Shown piece by piece: positions 35,124-44,047 of a stretch of DNA of 64,000 bases. How positions within the stretch are numbered: position 1 is the stretch's first letter; every line of letters starts with the position of its first letter. The notes below the pieces were generated by a model. It made no database searches. It was not told where the DNA came from and was given only the letters and a program-made list of their open reading frames with translations. A program made the position numbers and the translations under genes. Source of the DNA: Pararhodobacter aggregans. Lineage in GTDB: Bacteria > Pseudomonadota > Alphaproteobacteria > Rhodobacterales > Rhodobacteraceae. The stretch spans positions 124,001 through 188,000 of the forward strand of contig NZ_QDDR01000002.1 of NCBI RefSeq assembly GCF_003075525.1, given 5' to 3'.

Positions 35124-36956
35124 TCAGGTCCTTCCGGCTTCGGCCATGATGGCGCCGGTCTGGTCGAGGGTCGGGGCGGAAATGAGGCCCGATAGCGGCA
35201 AAGGCAGGCGGCGACACCAATTCGGGTGTTCGTAGATCGTGCCGGGCAAGTTAGCCTGTTCGACAGCTCCGGCCAGATCCTCGCCCTGAACGGCGACCAG
35301 ATGGCTGGCGGTCCGGGCGAGGTGGCGGTGCATGGCGGCGAGGTCCTCGCCGCCCGAGAGGGTGTCAAAGGCCGCGACCTCGGCGGCGCGGGCCTCGCGC
35401 GCGGCGGGTTCGTCGGGCACCTCGCCCAGCTGCGCGCGCCAGTCGATGTCGCGGCCCTGCCGCCAGCCGGCCCAGGTCGGCAGGTCATGCGTCGCCCACG
35501 AGGCGAGCGCGGTCGGCGTATAGGCCTCGGGCGGCAGGAAATCGCGCGTGCCCTCCCAGTCGCGTTCGAACATGGCGACCCGGCAGCCCATCACGCCCGA
35601 GGCGTCGAGCGCGGCCCGGAGCCCCTCGGGGATGGTGCCCAGATCCTCGCCGATGACGGAGGCCCCGGCACGGGTGGCCTCGATCCTGAGGACCGCGAGG
35701 AGTTCCTCGCGCGGCATGGTGACGTAGAGGCCGGGCAACCCGTCGGGCAGCCAGAAGCTGCGCTCAAGCCCGAGGATATGGTCGATCCTGAGCAGCCCGC
35801 AGAACTTGAGTTGCGCCCGGAGCGTCTGGGCGAAGGCGGTGTAGCCGGTGGCGCGCAGCACGTCGGGGCGGAGCGGCGCCAGCCCCCAGCGCTGGCCCGA
35901 GGGGCCCAGCAGATCGGGCGGCGCGCCGAGGCTGACGCCCTGCCCGAAGGACCCCCGCTCGGCCCAGGTCTCGGCCCCGTGGGGGTGCGTGCCGACCGCG
36001 ATGTCGAGATAAAGGCCGAAGTTCATGCCCGCCGAACGCGCCCGCATCTGCGCGTCATGCAGCTGCGTCTCGGCCTGCCATTGCGCCCAGGCGTGAAACC
36101 TGAGGCGCTGCCAGCGCTCGCGGGCGAAGGCCTGCACTTCGGCGCTGCGCGGGTCCTGGAAGGCCAGCGGCCAGCCGCCCCAATAGGCGCCATGCACCTC
36201 GCTCAGCGCCTGATGGGTGACGAATTCCTCCAGCGCCGCGCCGCCCTCGCCGCGCCAGGCCTCGAAATCGGGGTCGCCGTGGAACTGGGCGAAGGCCTCT
36301 TCCAGCGCCGCGCGCTGGGCGCGGATCGCGCGGCCATAGTCGATCAGCGCCCCGCTTTCGGGCAGTTTCAGCCCGGTCTCGACATGCATCGTGTTCAGGC
36401 GGCGGCGGTGCGAGGGGGCGTAGGGCGAGTAATTGCCGGGATCGGCGGGAAAGCCCGCGTGGATCGGGTTGATGCCGAGGAAGGCGGCGCCGTGGCCCGC
36501 CAGCCCCTCGGCCAGAGCGCCGAGTTGCGGATAGGTGCCCATCCCGGCCTCGGCCCCCTCCCACAGAGCAAAGAGCGGCAGGGTCACGCCCCAGCGGCGC
36601 GGCGGCATCGGCAGGCGCGGGGGCTCGGCCAGCAGATGCACGGTCCAGCCCTGATGCAGGATGCGGTGATAGCCCATCGGCAGGGGCGGCAGCGGGCCTT
36701 CGCCCCGGATCTCGCCGCCGTCCTCGGTCAGGATCACCCAGGGGCCGGGGCCCCAATCGGTCGGCGCCCCCGCCGGAATGGCCCGCGAGGTCGAGCGTTG
36801 CAGCGTGACCGGCAGCGCGGCTTCGGCATTGCCATGGCCCAGCGCGGCGAGGACCGCGCGGCGGCTTTCCTCGGGCGCCTCCTGCATCCGGCCCGCGCCG
36901 TCGCGGTAGACCCAGATCAGGCCAAGGGCACGGCAGGCATCGTCCAGGTCGCTCAT
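35124..36956 (-). CDS. malQ: 4-alpha-glucanotransferase (GH77)
   Basis: A 610-residue amylomaltase/disproportionating enzyme, transferring maltooligosaccharide segments between alpha-1,4-glucans. GH77 features include N-P-I-H-A, S-P-Y, R-I-D-H-I-L-G-L (catalytic aspartate region), G-E-D-L-G-T-I-P and A-T-H-D-L-P. The N-terminal 80 residues are an extra small domain. It overlaps glgX by ATGA and is followed three bases later by pgm. It probably works with GlgX on the short branches left by glycogen phosphorylase. Confidence 0.92.
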   Translation of the reverse strand: MSDLDDACRALGLIWVYRDGAGRMQEAPEESRRAVLAALGHGNAEAALPVTLQRSTSRAIPAGAPTDWGPGPWVILTEDGGEIRGEGPLPPLPMGYHRILHQGWTVHLLAEPPRLPMPPRRWGVTLPLFALWEGAEAGMGTYPQLGALAEGLAGHGAAFLGINPIHAGFPADPGNYSPYAPSHRRRLNTMHVETGLKLPESGALIDYGRAIRAQRAALEEAFAQFHGDPDFEAWRGEGGAALEEFVTHQALSEVHGAYWGGWPLAFQDPRSAEVQAFARERWQRLRFHAWAQWQAETQLHDAQMRARSAGMNFGLYLDIAVGTHPHGAETWAERGSFGQGVSLGAPPDLLGPSGQRWGLAPLRPDVLRATGYTAFAQTLRAQLKFCGLLRIDHILGLERSFWLPDGLPGLYVTMPREELLAVLRIEATRAGASVIGEDLGTIPEGLRAALDASGVMGCRVAMFERDWEGTRDFLPPEAYTPTALASWATHDLPTWAGWRQGRDIDWRAQLGEVPDEPAAREARAAEVAAFDTLSGGEDLAAMHRHLARTASHLVAVQGEDLAGAVEQANLPGTIYEHPNWCRRLPLPLSGLISAPTLDQTGAIMAEAGRT

Positions 36957-39034
36957 CGCATGTCTTCCAGAACCAGCGCCGAGACGGAATGCGCGGGCAC
37001 CACCAGCTTGCCCGAGCCGATCCGCTCATGAGGCGCGGTCGGGGCATAGGTGTTGAGGCGGCGCGACCAGATCTTGCCATCGGGGGCGGGGGTGAGGGTC
37101 ACGTCAAGCTGCCCGCCCGCGTTGAAGACGAGGAAGATCGCATCCTCCAGATCAGCATAGGCGGGCGTGCCCGAGGCGGTGCGCAATTCAACGCAGACAT
37201 GGCTCAAGGCCGGGTCTTCCCAATCGGCGGGGGTCATGCGCCGCCCTTCGGGGTGCCACCAGAGGACATCGGCCTTGCCGTCCGAGGACCGCGCCTTGGA
37301 ATGCAGGAACAGCTTCTGGCGCAGGATCGGGTGGTTCTTGCGGAACTGGATCAGGCGACGGGTGAAGGCCAGCATGTCGCCGTCCATCCGGCTCCAGTCC
37401 AGCCAGGAAATCGGGCTGTCCTGGCAATAGGCGTTGTTGTTGCCCTGCTGGCTGTGGCCCATCTCGTCGCCCGCCAGGATCATCGGCGTGCCCTGGCTCA
37501 GCAGCAAGGTGGCCATCAGGTTGCGCCGGCGCAGGGCCCGGGCCTGCAGGATCTGCGGATCGTCGGTCGGCCCCTCGTGCCCCATGTTGTCCGAGTAATT
37601 CTCGGAATGGCCGTCGCGGTTGTCCTCGCCATTGGCGATGTTGTTCTTCTGGTTGTAGCTGACCAGATCGGTCAGGTTGAAGCCGTCATGCGCGGTCAGG
37701 AAGTTGATCGAGCTGGTGGCGCCGCGGCCGGAATGGTCGAACTGGATGGCGGACCCCGTGATCCGGGCGGCCAGTTCCGGCGCCGGGCGCGCATCGCGGC
37801 GCCAGAAGCGGCGCACGCCGTCGCGGAACTTGTCGTTCCATTCGTGGAAGGGATGGGGGAAGGCGCCCAGCTGATAGCCGCCGGGGCCGATGTCCCAGGG
37901 CTCGGCGATCAGCTTGACGCGGTTCAGGACCGGGTCTTGCCGGATCGCCGCGAAGAAGGCCGAGTTCGACTGGAATCCGGCATCGTCGCGCGCCAGCGTC
38001 GAGGCGAGGTCGAAGCGGAAGCCGTCGACATGCATCACCTCGACCCAGTAACGCAGGCTGTCCATCACCATCCTGAGCACCATCGGGTGATCGAGGTTCA
38101 GCGTGTTCCCGCAGCCGGTGTCGTTGATGTAATGGCGCGGATAGGGGGCGAGGCGGTAATAGCTGCGGTTGTCGATGCCGCGGAAGCTGAGCGTCGGGCC
38201 CAATTCCGAGCCCTCGCAGGTATGGTTGTAGACCACATCGAGGATCACCTCGATCCCTGCCGCGTGAAGCCGCGCGACCATGTGCTGGAATTCGTTGATC
38301 TGGCCGTTGACCAGATAGCGCGGATCGGGCGCGAAGAAGCCAAGGGTCTGATACCCCCAGTAATTGGTCAGCTTCTTCTCGATCAGCCAGCGGTCGTTGA
38401 GGAAGCTCTGGACGGGCAGCAGTTCAACCGCCGTGATGCCCAGATCGACCAGATGGTCCAGCACCCGGTCCGAGGCGACGCCGAGGAACTTGCCCGCATT
38501 GACCGCGCCCGACAGCTGGGTCAGCCCCTTCACATGCGCCTCGTAGATGATCGTCTCGTTGGCGGGTTTGGCGGGCGGGCGGTCGTTGCCCCAATAAAAG
38601 CTCGGGTCCTCGACCACGCATTTCGGCATGAAGCGCGCGGAATCGCGGGTCGAGAAGGTCAGATCCTGGGTCTTGGCCCCGGGGTTGTAGCCGAAAACCG
38701 CATCCGACCAGCGCGGGTGCCCGGTCAGGCGCTTGGCGTAGGGGTCAAGGAGCAGCTTGTTGGCGTTGAAGCGGTGGCCTTCCTCGGGGGCGTAGGGGCC
38801 GTGCACCCGGTAGCCGTATTGCTGCCCGGGGAACAGGCCCGAGACCCGGCCATGCCAGACATAGCCGGTGCGTTCGGGCAGCCGCAGGCGGTGCGTCTCG
38901 CGCATGCCGTCGGGCGAGAAGAGGCACAGATCCACGGCCGTGGCATGTTCCGAGAAGACGGCGAAGTTCACGCCGTCGCCGTCGAAGGTGGCGCCGATGC
39001 GGTCGTGGCGGCCGCGTTCGATGGTCAGGTTCAT
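36953..39034 (-). CDS. glgX: Glycogen debranching enzyme GlgX
   Basis: A 693-residue isoamylase-type GH13 protein with an N-terminal CBM48 domain (V-W-H-G-R-V, Y-G-Y-R-V-H-G-P-Y). The catalytic barrel has V-V-Y-N-H-T-C-E-G, G-F-R-F-D-L-A-S (nucleophile), A-E-P-W-D-I-G-P-G-G-Y (acid/base) and F-L-T-A-H-D-G-F. It removes alpha-1,6 branches from phosphorylase limit dextrin. Start and stop overlap glgA and malQ by ATGA. Confidence 0.95.
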   Translation of the reverse strand: MNLTIERGRHDRIGATFDGDGVNFAVFSEHATAVDLCLFSPDGMRETHRLRLPERTGYVWHGRVSGLFPGQQYGYRVHGPYAPEEGHRFNANKLLLDPYAKRLTGHPRWSDAVFGYNPGAKTQDLTFSTRDSARFMPKCVVEDPSFYWGNDRPPAKPANETIIYEAHVKGLTQLSGAVNAGKFLGVASDRVLDHLVDLGITAVELLPVQSFLNDRWLIEKKLTNYWGYQTLGFFAPDPRYLVNGQINEFQHMVARLHAAGIEVILDVVYNHTCEGSELGPTLSFRGIDNRSYYRLAPYPRHYINDTGCGNTLNLDHPMVLRMVMDSLRYWVEVMHVDGFRFDLASTLARDDAGFQSNSAFFAAIRQDPVLNRVKLIAEPWDIGPGGYQLGAFPHPFHEWNDKFRDGVRRFWRRDARPAPELAARITGSAIQFDHSGRGATSSINFLTAHDGFNLTDLVSYNQKNNIANGEDNRDGHSENYSDNMGHEGPTDDPQILQARALRRRNLMATLLLSQGTPMILAGDEMGHSQQGNNNAYCQDSPISWLDWSRMDGDMLAFTRRLIQFRKNHPILRQKLFLHSKARSSDGKADVLWWHPEGRRMTPADWEDPALSHVCVELRTASGTPAYADLEDAIFLVFNAGGQLDVTLTPAPDGKIWSRRLNTYAPTAPHERIGSGKLVVPAHSVSALVLEDMR

Positions 39035-40488
39035 GCGGGCTCCTGCGGGAGGGCGGCGAGACGGGCGTAGAGCGCGGCATAGAGCGGCGCGCTCGCCTGC
39101 CAGCCGACCGGGTGTTTCATGGCGTTCTTCTGGATCTTGCGAAAGACGGCGCGGTCGGCCCAGAGCGCGCAGAGCTGTCGCAGCGCCTGGGCCAGGGCCT
39201 CGGCGCTGTGCGGGTCGTGGACGATGCCGGTGGCGCAGCCCGCCGCCAGCGCCGCGGCATTGGCGTGGATCACCGTGTCGGCCAGCCCCCCGGTCCGCGC
39301 CACCACCGGCACCGCGCCATAGCGCAGGCCATACATCTGGGTCAGACCGCAGGGCTCGAACCGGGACGGCACCAGCACCGCATCGGCGCCCGCGTAGATC
39401 CGGTGCGACAGCGCCTCGTCATAGCCGACGCGGACCGCGACCTTGCCGGGATGGGCGGCGGCGGCGGCAAGCCAGGCGTTCTCCAGCCGCCGGTCGCCCG
39501 AACCCAGCATCGCCAGTTGCCCGCCATTCCCGACCAGCGCCGGCAGGGCGGTCAGCAGCAGGTCCAGCCCCTTCTGGTCGGAAAGCCGCGAGACGACCAC
39601 GGCCAGCGGCCCCTCGGCGGGGGCAAGGCCGAATTCGGCCCTGAGCGCGCGGGTATTGGCGGCCTTGGCGATGGGGGTGGCGAAGGGGGCGATCAGCGGG
39701 TCGGCGGTCGGGTCCCAGGTCTGGGTGTCGATGCCGTTCAGGATCCCCGACATATCGGCGGCCCGGGCGCGGATCAGCCCCTCCAGCCCCATGCCGAATT
39801 CCGGCGTGCAGAGTTCCTGCGCATAGGTCGGGCTGACGGTGTTGATCGCCGTGGCACCGGTCAGCCCCGCCTTCAGAGCCGAGAGATGGCCGTAGAATTC
39901 GGCGACGTCGAGGGTGAAGGCCTCGTCCGGCAGTTTCAGCGCGGTCAGACGATGGGCGCCGGTCAGCCCATGGAAGGCGATGTTGTGGATCGTCATCAGC
40001 GAGGGCTGGGTCGCGCCCAGCAGCTTCTGGTAGACCGGCGTGAAGCCCGCCTGCCAATCGTGCAGATGCAGCAGTTCCGGCCGCCAGCCGGGGATGCCCC
40101 CCGCCGCGATCAGCGCCGCCGCCTTGCCCAGAGCGGCGAAGCGCAGGTCGTTGTCGCTCCAGTCATGGCCCGCGGCGTCGAGATAGGGCGAGCCCTCGCG
40201 CTCGTAGAGCGCGGGCGCGTCGAGGATCAGCAGGTCCAGCCCCGCCACCTGCGCCGCCAGCACCCGTGCGGGCACGCCCAGCAGATCCGGCAGCGCCATC
40301 GCGACCTTGGGCTTTTTCAGCGCCGCCATGACCCGGGGAAACCCGGGGATCAGCGTGCGGATCGCCCAGCCCTGGGCCGCCAGCGCCTGGGGCAGGGCCC
40401 CCACCACATCGGCCAGGCCCCCGGTCTTGACCAGCGGCGCGCATTCCGAGGCGACGGCCAGAACCGGGCGGGCAGGGCTCGCGCTCAT
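39031..40488 (-). CDS. glgA: Glycogen synthase GlgA (ADP-glucose dependent)
   Basis: A 485-residue GT5 glycogen synthase adding glucose from ADP-glucose to alpha-1,4 chains. The N-terminal [10 protein letters not shown] loop binds the nucleotide sugar. [29 protein letters not shown] and [11 protein letters not shown] are all in order. A longer frame starts 72 bases upstream inside glgC; the ATG at 40488, overlapping the glgC stop, is preferred because it places S-E-C-A-P-L-V-K-T at the usual distance from the start. Confidence 0.95.
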   Translation of the reverse strand: MSASPARPVLAVASECAPLVKTGGLADVVGALPQALAAQGWAIRTLIPGFPRVMAALKKPKVAMALPDLLGVPARVLAAQVAGLDLLILDAPALYEREGSPYLDAAGHDWSDNDLRFAALGKAAALIAAGGIPGWRPELLHLHDWQAGFTPVYQKLLGATQPSLMTIHNIAFHGLTGAHRLTALKLPDEAFTLDVAEFYGHLSALKAGLTGATAINTVSPTYAQELCTPEFGMGLEGLIRARAADMSGILNGIDTQTWDPTADPLIAPFATPIAKAANTRALRAEFGLAPAEGPLAVVVSRLSDQKGLDLLLTALPALVGNGGQLAMLGSGDRRLENAWLAAAAAHPGKVAVRVGYDEALSHRIYAGADAVLVPSRFEPCGLTQMYGLRYGAVPVVARTGGLADTVIHANAAALAAGCATGIVHDPHSAEALAQALRQLCALWADRAVFRKIQKNAMKHPVGWQASAPLYAALYARLAALPQEPA

Positions 40489-41753
40489 GCCTTGCCCGCG
40501 CGCCGGTCCAGCATCGCCTGGGTTATCAGCGTGACGCCGCCGGGGCTGACGCGGAACCATTTCGCGTCCTCGGCGGGATCTTCGCCGACGATCAGCCCCT
40601 CGGGGATCATCACGCCACGGTCGATCACCACCTTGGTCAGCCGGGCGTGGCGGCTCACCGTCACATAGGGCAGCACCACCGCCTGATCGAGCGAGGACCA
40701 GGAATTGGAATGCACCCCGGTGAACAGGAGCGAATTGCGCACTTCGGTCCCCGAGATGATGCAGCCGCCCGAGATCAGCGAACTCAGCGCCACGCCGCGG
40801 CGGTTTTCCTCGTTATGGATGAATTTGGCAGGGGGCACGGATTCGGAATAGGTCCAGATCGGCCAGTCATGATCCCAGAGGTCGAGTTCCGGGTCGAAAT
40901 CGGTCAGGTCGATATTGGCCTTCCAGAAAGCGTCGATGGTGCCCACGTCGCGCCAATAGGCCGTCGCCTCGGCCTTGTGGCGCACGCAGCTCTCCTCGAA
41001 GCGATGCGCCATCGCCTTGCCGTTGCGGACCACATTGGGGATGATGTCGCCGCCGAAATCCCGGTTCGAGCCCGGGTCGTTGGCGTCGTCCATCAGCAAT
41101 TGCCGCAGGAATTTCCAGCGGAAGACATAGATCCCCATCGAGGCGAGCGCGCGCGCGGGATCGTCGGGCAGCGCGGGCGGATCCTTGGGTTTCTCGACGA
41201 AATCGGTGATGCGGCCGGAATGGTCGACGGCCATGACGCCGAAGGCATGGGCGTCAGCGCGCGGCACGGTCAGGCAGCCTACGGTCACGTCGGCGTTCGA
41301 TTCGACATGCTCGCGGATCATCACCTCGTAATCCATCTTGTAGATATGATCGCCCGCCAGAATGATAACGTAATCAATGTCATAGCTGTCGACGATATCG
41401 ATGTTCTGATAGACGGCGTCGGCCGTGCCCTCGTACCAATGCGTCTCGTCCACCCGTTGGCTGGCGGGCAGGATGTCGAGGTATTCGTTGCGCTCGGCGC
41501 GGAAGAAGTTCCAGCCGCGCTGGCAATGGCGGATCAGCGAATGGGCCTTGTATTGCGTGGCGATGGCCATCTTGCGGATGCCCGAGTTCAGCGCGTTCGA
41601 CAGCGCGAAGTCGATGATCCGCGTCTTGCCGCCGAAATAGACCGCGGGCTTGGCGCGGTTGTCGGTCAGCTCGTGCAGGCGCGAGCCGCGCCCTCCGGCA
41701 AGGATGAAGGCCATGGTCCGGCTGGACAGCCGCTGCGGGGCACTGGGCATCAC
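40485..41753 (-). CDS. glgC: Glucose-1-phosphate adenylyltransferase GlgC
   Basis: A 422-residue ADP-glucose pyrophosphorylase, the committed and allosterically controlled step of glycogen synthesis. It shows [12 protein letters not shown] (nucleotide loop), K-P-A-V-Y-F-G-G-K (activator-site lysine region), [19 protein letters not shown], and C-terminal left-handed beta-helix repeats. It overlaps glgB and glgA by four bases each. Confidence 0.96.
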   Translation of the reverse strand: MMPSAPQRLSSRTMAFILAGGRGSRLHELTDNRAKPAVYFGGKTRIIDFALSNALNSGIRKMAIATQYKAHSLIRHCQRGWNFFRAERNEYLDILPASQRVDETHWYEGTADAVYQNIDIVDSYDIDYVIILAGDHIYKMDYEVMIREHVESNADVTVGCLTVPRADAHAFGVMAVDHSGRITDFVEKPKDPPALPDDPARALASMGIYVFRWKFLRQLLMDDANDPGSNRDFGGDIIPNVVRNGKAMAHRFEESCVRHKAEATAYWRDVGTIDAFWKANIDLTDFDPELDLWDHDWPIWTYSESVPPAKFIHNEENRRGVALSSLISGGCIISGTEVRNSLLFTGVHSNSWSSLDQAVVLPYVTVSRHARLTKVVIDRGVMIPEGLIVGEDPAEDAKWFRVSPGGVTLITQAMLDRRAGKA

Positions 41754-43936
41754 GATTCCTCCGGAATCAGGAACAAGGTTGAAAGCGGCGGCAGGGTGAT
41801 TTCGGCGCTGTGCGGTTGACCGGCGGTGGCGGGGCCATCGGCGAGGACCGCGCCCAGATTGCCCCGGTTTCCGCCGTCATAGAGCCCGGCATCGGTGTTG
41901 AGTGCCTCGCGCCAGCGGCCGGGGCGGGGCAGGCCGAGCCGCCAGCGACGCTCCACCGGCGTGAAATTGGCGATGATGGCGACGGGGGGCTGGCCGTCAT
42001 GGCCGAGCCGCAGCCAGGAGAACAGCGATTCCGCCCGCGCCTCGCGGTCGATCCAGGTGAAGCCGCCGGGATCGGCGTCGCGGGCATGGAGCGCGGGCTC
42101 GGCCCGGTAGAGCGTGTTGAGGTCGCGCACCAGCCGTTGCAGGCCCGCGTGTCCCTCGATCCCCAGCACGCCCCAGTCAAGCGCCTGATCGTGGTTCCAC
42201 TCGTGCCCCTGGCCGAATTCGCAGCCCATGAACAGGAGCTTCTTGCCGGGATGGCCCCACATGAAGCCGTAATAGGCCCGCAGGTTGGCCAGTTTCGCCG
42301 CCGGATCGCCCGGCATCTTTTCCAGCATCGAGCCCTTGCCGTGCACCACCTCGTCATGGCTGATCGGCAGGACGTAGTTTTCGGAGAACCCGTAGACCAG
42401 GCCGAAGGTCATCAGGTCGTGGTGGTGGCGGCGGTGGATCGGGTCGTGTTCGACGAACCGCAGCGTGTCGTTCATCCAGCCCATGTTCCACTTGAAGCCG
42501 AAGCCGAGCCCGCCCAGATGCGCCGGCTGGGTGACGCCGGGCCAGGCGGTCGATTCCTCGGCCACGGTCATCAGCCCGGGCGGTGCCTCGCCATAGGCCA
42601 GCGTGTTCATCTCGCGCAGGAAGGCGATGGATTCGTAATTCTCGCGCCCGCCGTCCTTGTTGGGGATCCAGGCGCCGGGGCCGCGCGAGTAATCGCGGTA
42701 GAGCATCGAGGCCACGGCATCGACCCTCAGCCCGTCGAGGTGGAAATCCTCCAGCCAATAGAGGGCGTTGGCGGTCAGGAAGTTGCGCACCTCGTTGCGG
42801 CCGAGGTTGTAGATATGGGTGTTCCAGTCGGGGTGGAACCCCTCGCGCGGGTCGGCATGTTCGTAAAGCGCGGTGCCGTCGAAATGCGCGACGCCATGGG
42901 CATCGTTGGGGAAATGCGCGGGCACCCAGTCCATCAGCACGCCCAAGCCTTTGGCATGCGCGGCCTCGACCAGAGCGCGGAAATCGTCGGGGCTGCCGTA
43001 GCGGCTGGTCGGCGCGTACATCCCGGTCGGCTGATAGCCCCAGGATCCACCGAAGGGATATTCGGCGATGGGCATCAGTTCCAGATGGGTGAAGCCCATG
43101 TCGTGGACGTAATCCACCAGTTCGACCGCCGCCTCCCGATAGGTCAGCGCGCGGCCGTCGCGGTGGCGCCAGCTGCCCAGATGCACCTCGTAGATGCTGA
43201 TCGGCGCGTCGCGGTTGTTGCGGGCGGCGCGGGTCTGCATCCAGGCGTCGTCGCCCCAGGGCCGGTGTCCGGGATCGGGGATGCGCGAGGCGGTGGCGGG
43301 CGGCAGTTCGGTCAGCCGGGCCAGCGGATCGGCCTTGAGGAAGGGGGCGCCTTCGGGCGGGGCGATCTCGTATTTATAGGCCTCGCCCGGTTGCAGGCCG
43401 GGCAGGAAGATCTCCCACACGCCCGCGCCGCGCCGCCGCATCGGGTGGCGCCGCCCGTCCCAGCCGTTGAAGCCGCCGACGACCGAGACGCGGCGCGCAT
43501 TCGGCGCCCAGACCGCGACATGCACGCCCGGGGTTTCCTCATGATTCATCGAATGGGCACCGAGCGCCTGCCAGAGGCGGCGATGCGTGCCCTCGGCGAT
43601 CAGATGCAGGTCCAGATCGCCCAGCACCGGGCCGAAGCGATAGGCGTCGTCATACTCCCAGCGCCGCGTCCCGTCACTGGCCGCCAGCCGGTACTTGCGC
43701 CGCCGCCCGAGGTCTCCGGCGAAGACGCCATGCCCCTGCGGCGCCAGCGGGACGGGGCCCGAGGGGGTGATCGCCTCCATGCTCACCGCATGCGGGTCGA
43801 AGGCCACCAGCAGTCCGGCCCGGCCGCGGTGGCGGGGGCCGAAAACGGCGAAAGGATCGGTGATGCGACCCTCGGCGATAGCGGTCACATCGTCGGAGGA
43901 GATACCGCGAAGCAGGGGGGAAGACGCAGAAACCAT
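41750..43936 (-). CDS. glgB: 1,4-alpha-glucan branching enzyme GlgB
   Basis: A 728-residue GH13 branching enzyme. It has an N-terminal GlgB-specific domain, a CBM48 domain ([10 protein letters not shown]) and a catalytic barrel with [24 protein letters not shown] and L-P-I-S-H-D-E-V. It cuts alpha-1,4 chains and reattaches them as alpha-1,6 branches. Its start has only a weak AAAGAA ribosome site. A strong hairpin lies between it and glgP upstream. Confidence 0.95.
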   Translation of the reverse strand: MVSASSPLLRGISSDDVTAIAEGRITDPFAVFGPRHRGRAGLLVAFDPHAVSMEAITPSGPVPLAPQGHGVFAGDLGRRRKYRLAASDGTRRWEYDDAYRFGPVLGDLDLHLIAEGTHRRLWQALGAHSMNHEETPGVHVAVWAPNARRVSVVGGFNGWDGRRHPMRRRGAGVWEIFLPGLQPGEAYKYEIAPPEGAPFLKADPLARLTELPPATASRIPDPGHRPWGDDAWMQTRAARNNRDAPISIYEVHLGSWRHRDGRALTYREAAVELVDYVHDMGFTHLELMPIAEYPFGGSWGYQPTGMYAPTSRYGSPDDFRALVEAAHAKGLGVLMDWVPAHFPNDAHGVAHFDGTALYEHADPREGFHPDWNTHIYNLGRNEVRNFLTANALYWLEDFHLDGLRVDAVASMLYRDYSRGPGAWIPNKDGGRENYESIAFLREMNTLAYGEAPPGLMTVAEESTAWPGVTQPAHLGGLGFGFKWNMGWMNDTLRFVEHDPIHRRHHHDLMTFGLVYGFSENYVLPISHDEVVHGKGSMLEKMPGDPAAKLANLRAYYGFMWGHPGKKLLFMGCEFGQGHEWNHDQALDWGVLGIEGHAGLQRLVRDLNTLYRAEPALHARDADPGGFTWIDREARAESLFSWLRLGHDGQPPVAIIANFTPVERRWRLGLPRPGRWREALNTDAGLYDGGNRGNLGAVLADGPATAGQPHSAEITLPPLSTLFLIPEES

Positions 43937-43987
43937 GCGCGATTCTTTGCGCTTCTGCGGGGGAATGGCAATGGATTTGTTAACATT

Positions 43988-44017
43988 TGCCCCGGGTCGC
44001 GCGGGGCGCCCGGGGCA
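43988..44017 (-). terminator. Hairpin between glgP and glgB
   Basis: A perfect nine-base-pair stem (TGCCCCGGG / CCCGGGGCA, twelve-base loop) in the 111-base gap. In the direction of transcription it is followed by AATGTTAACAAAT. It may partly end transcription after glgP, or protect the glgP transcript, so separating breakdown from synthesis genes. Confidence 0.6.
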
Positions 44018-44047
44018 TTGTTGACGGATTGACGACGGCTTGGCCGG

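Noticed and set aside
36989-39070. 693-residue plus-strand frame opposite glgX
   Set aside because: Exactly mirrors a well-supported GH13 gene; translation shows no fold signature.
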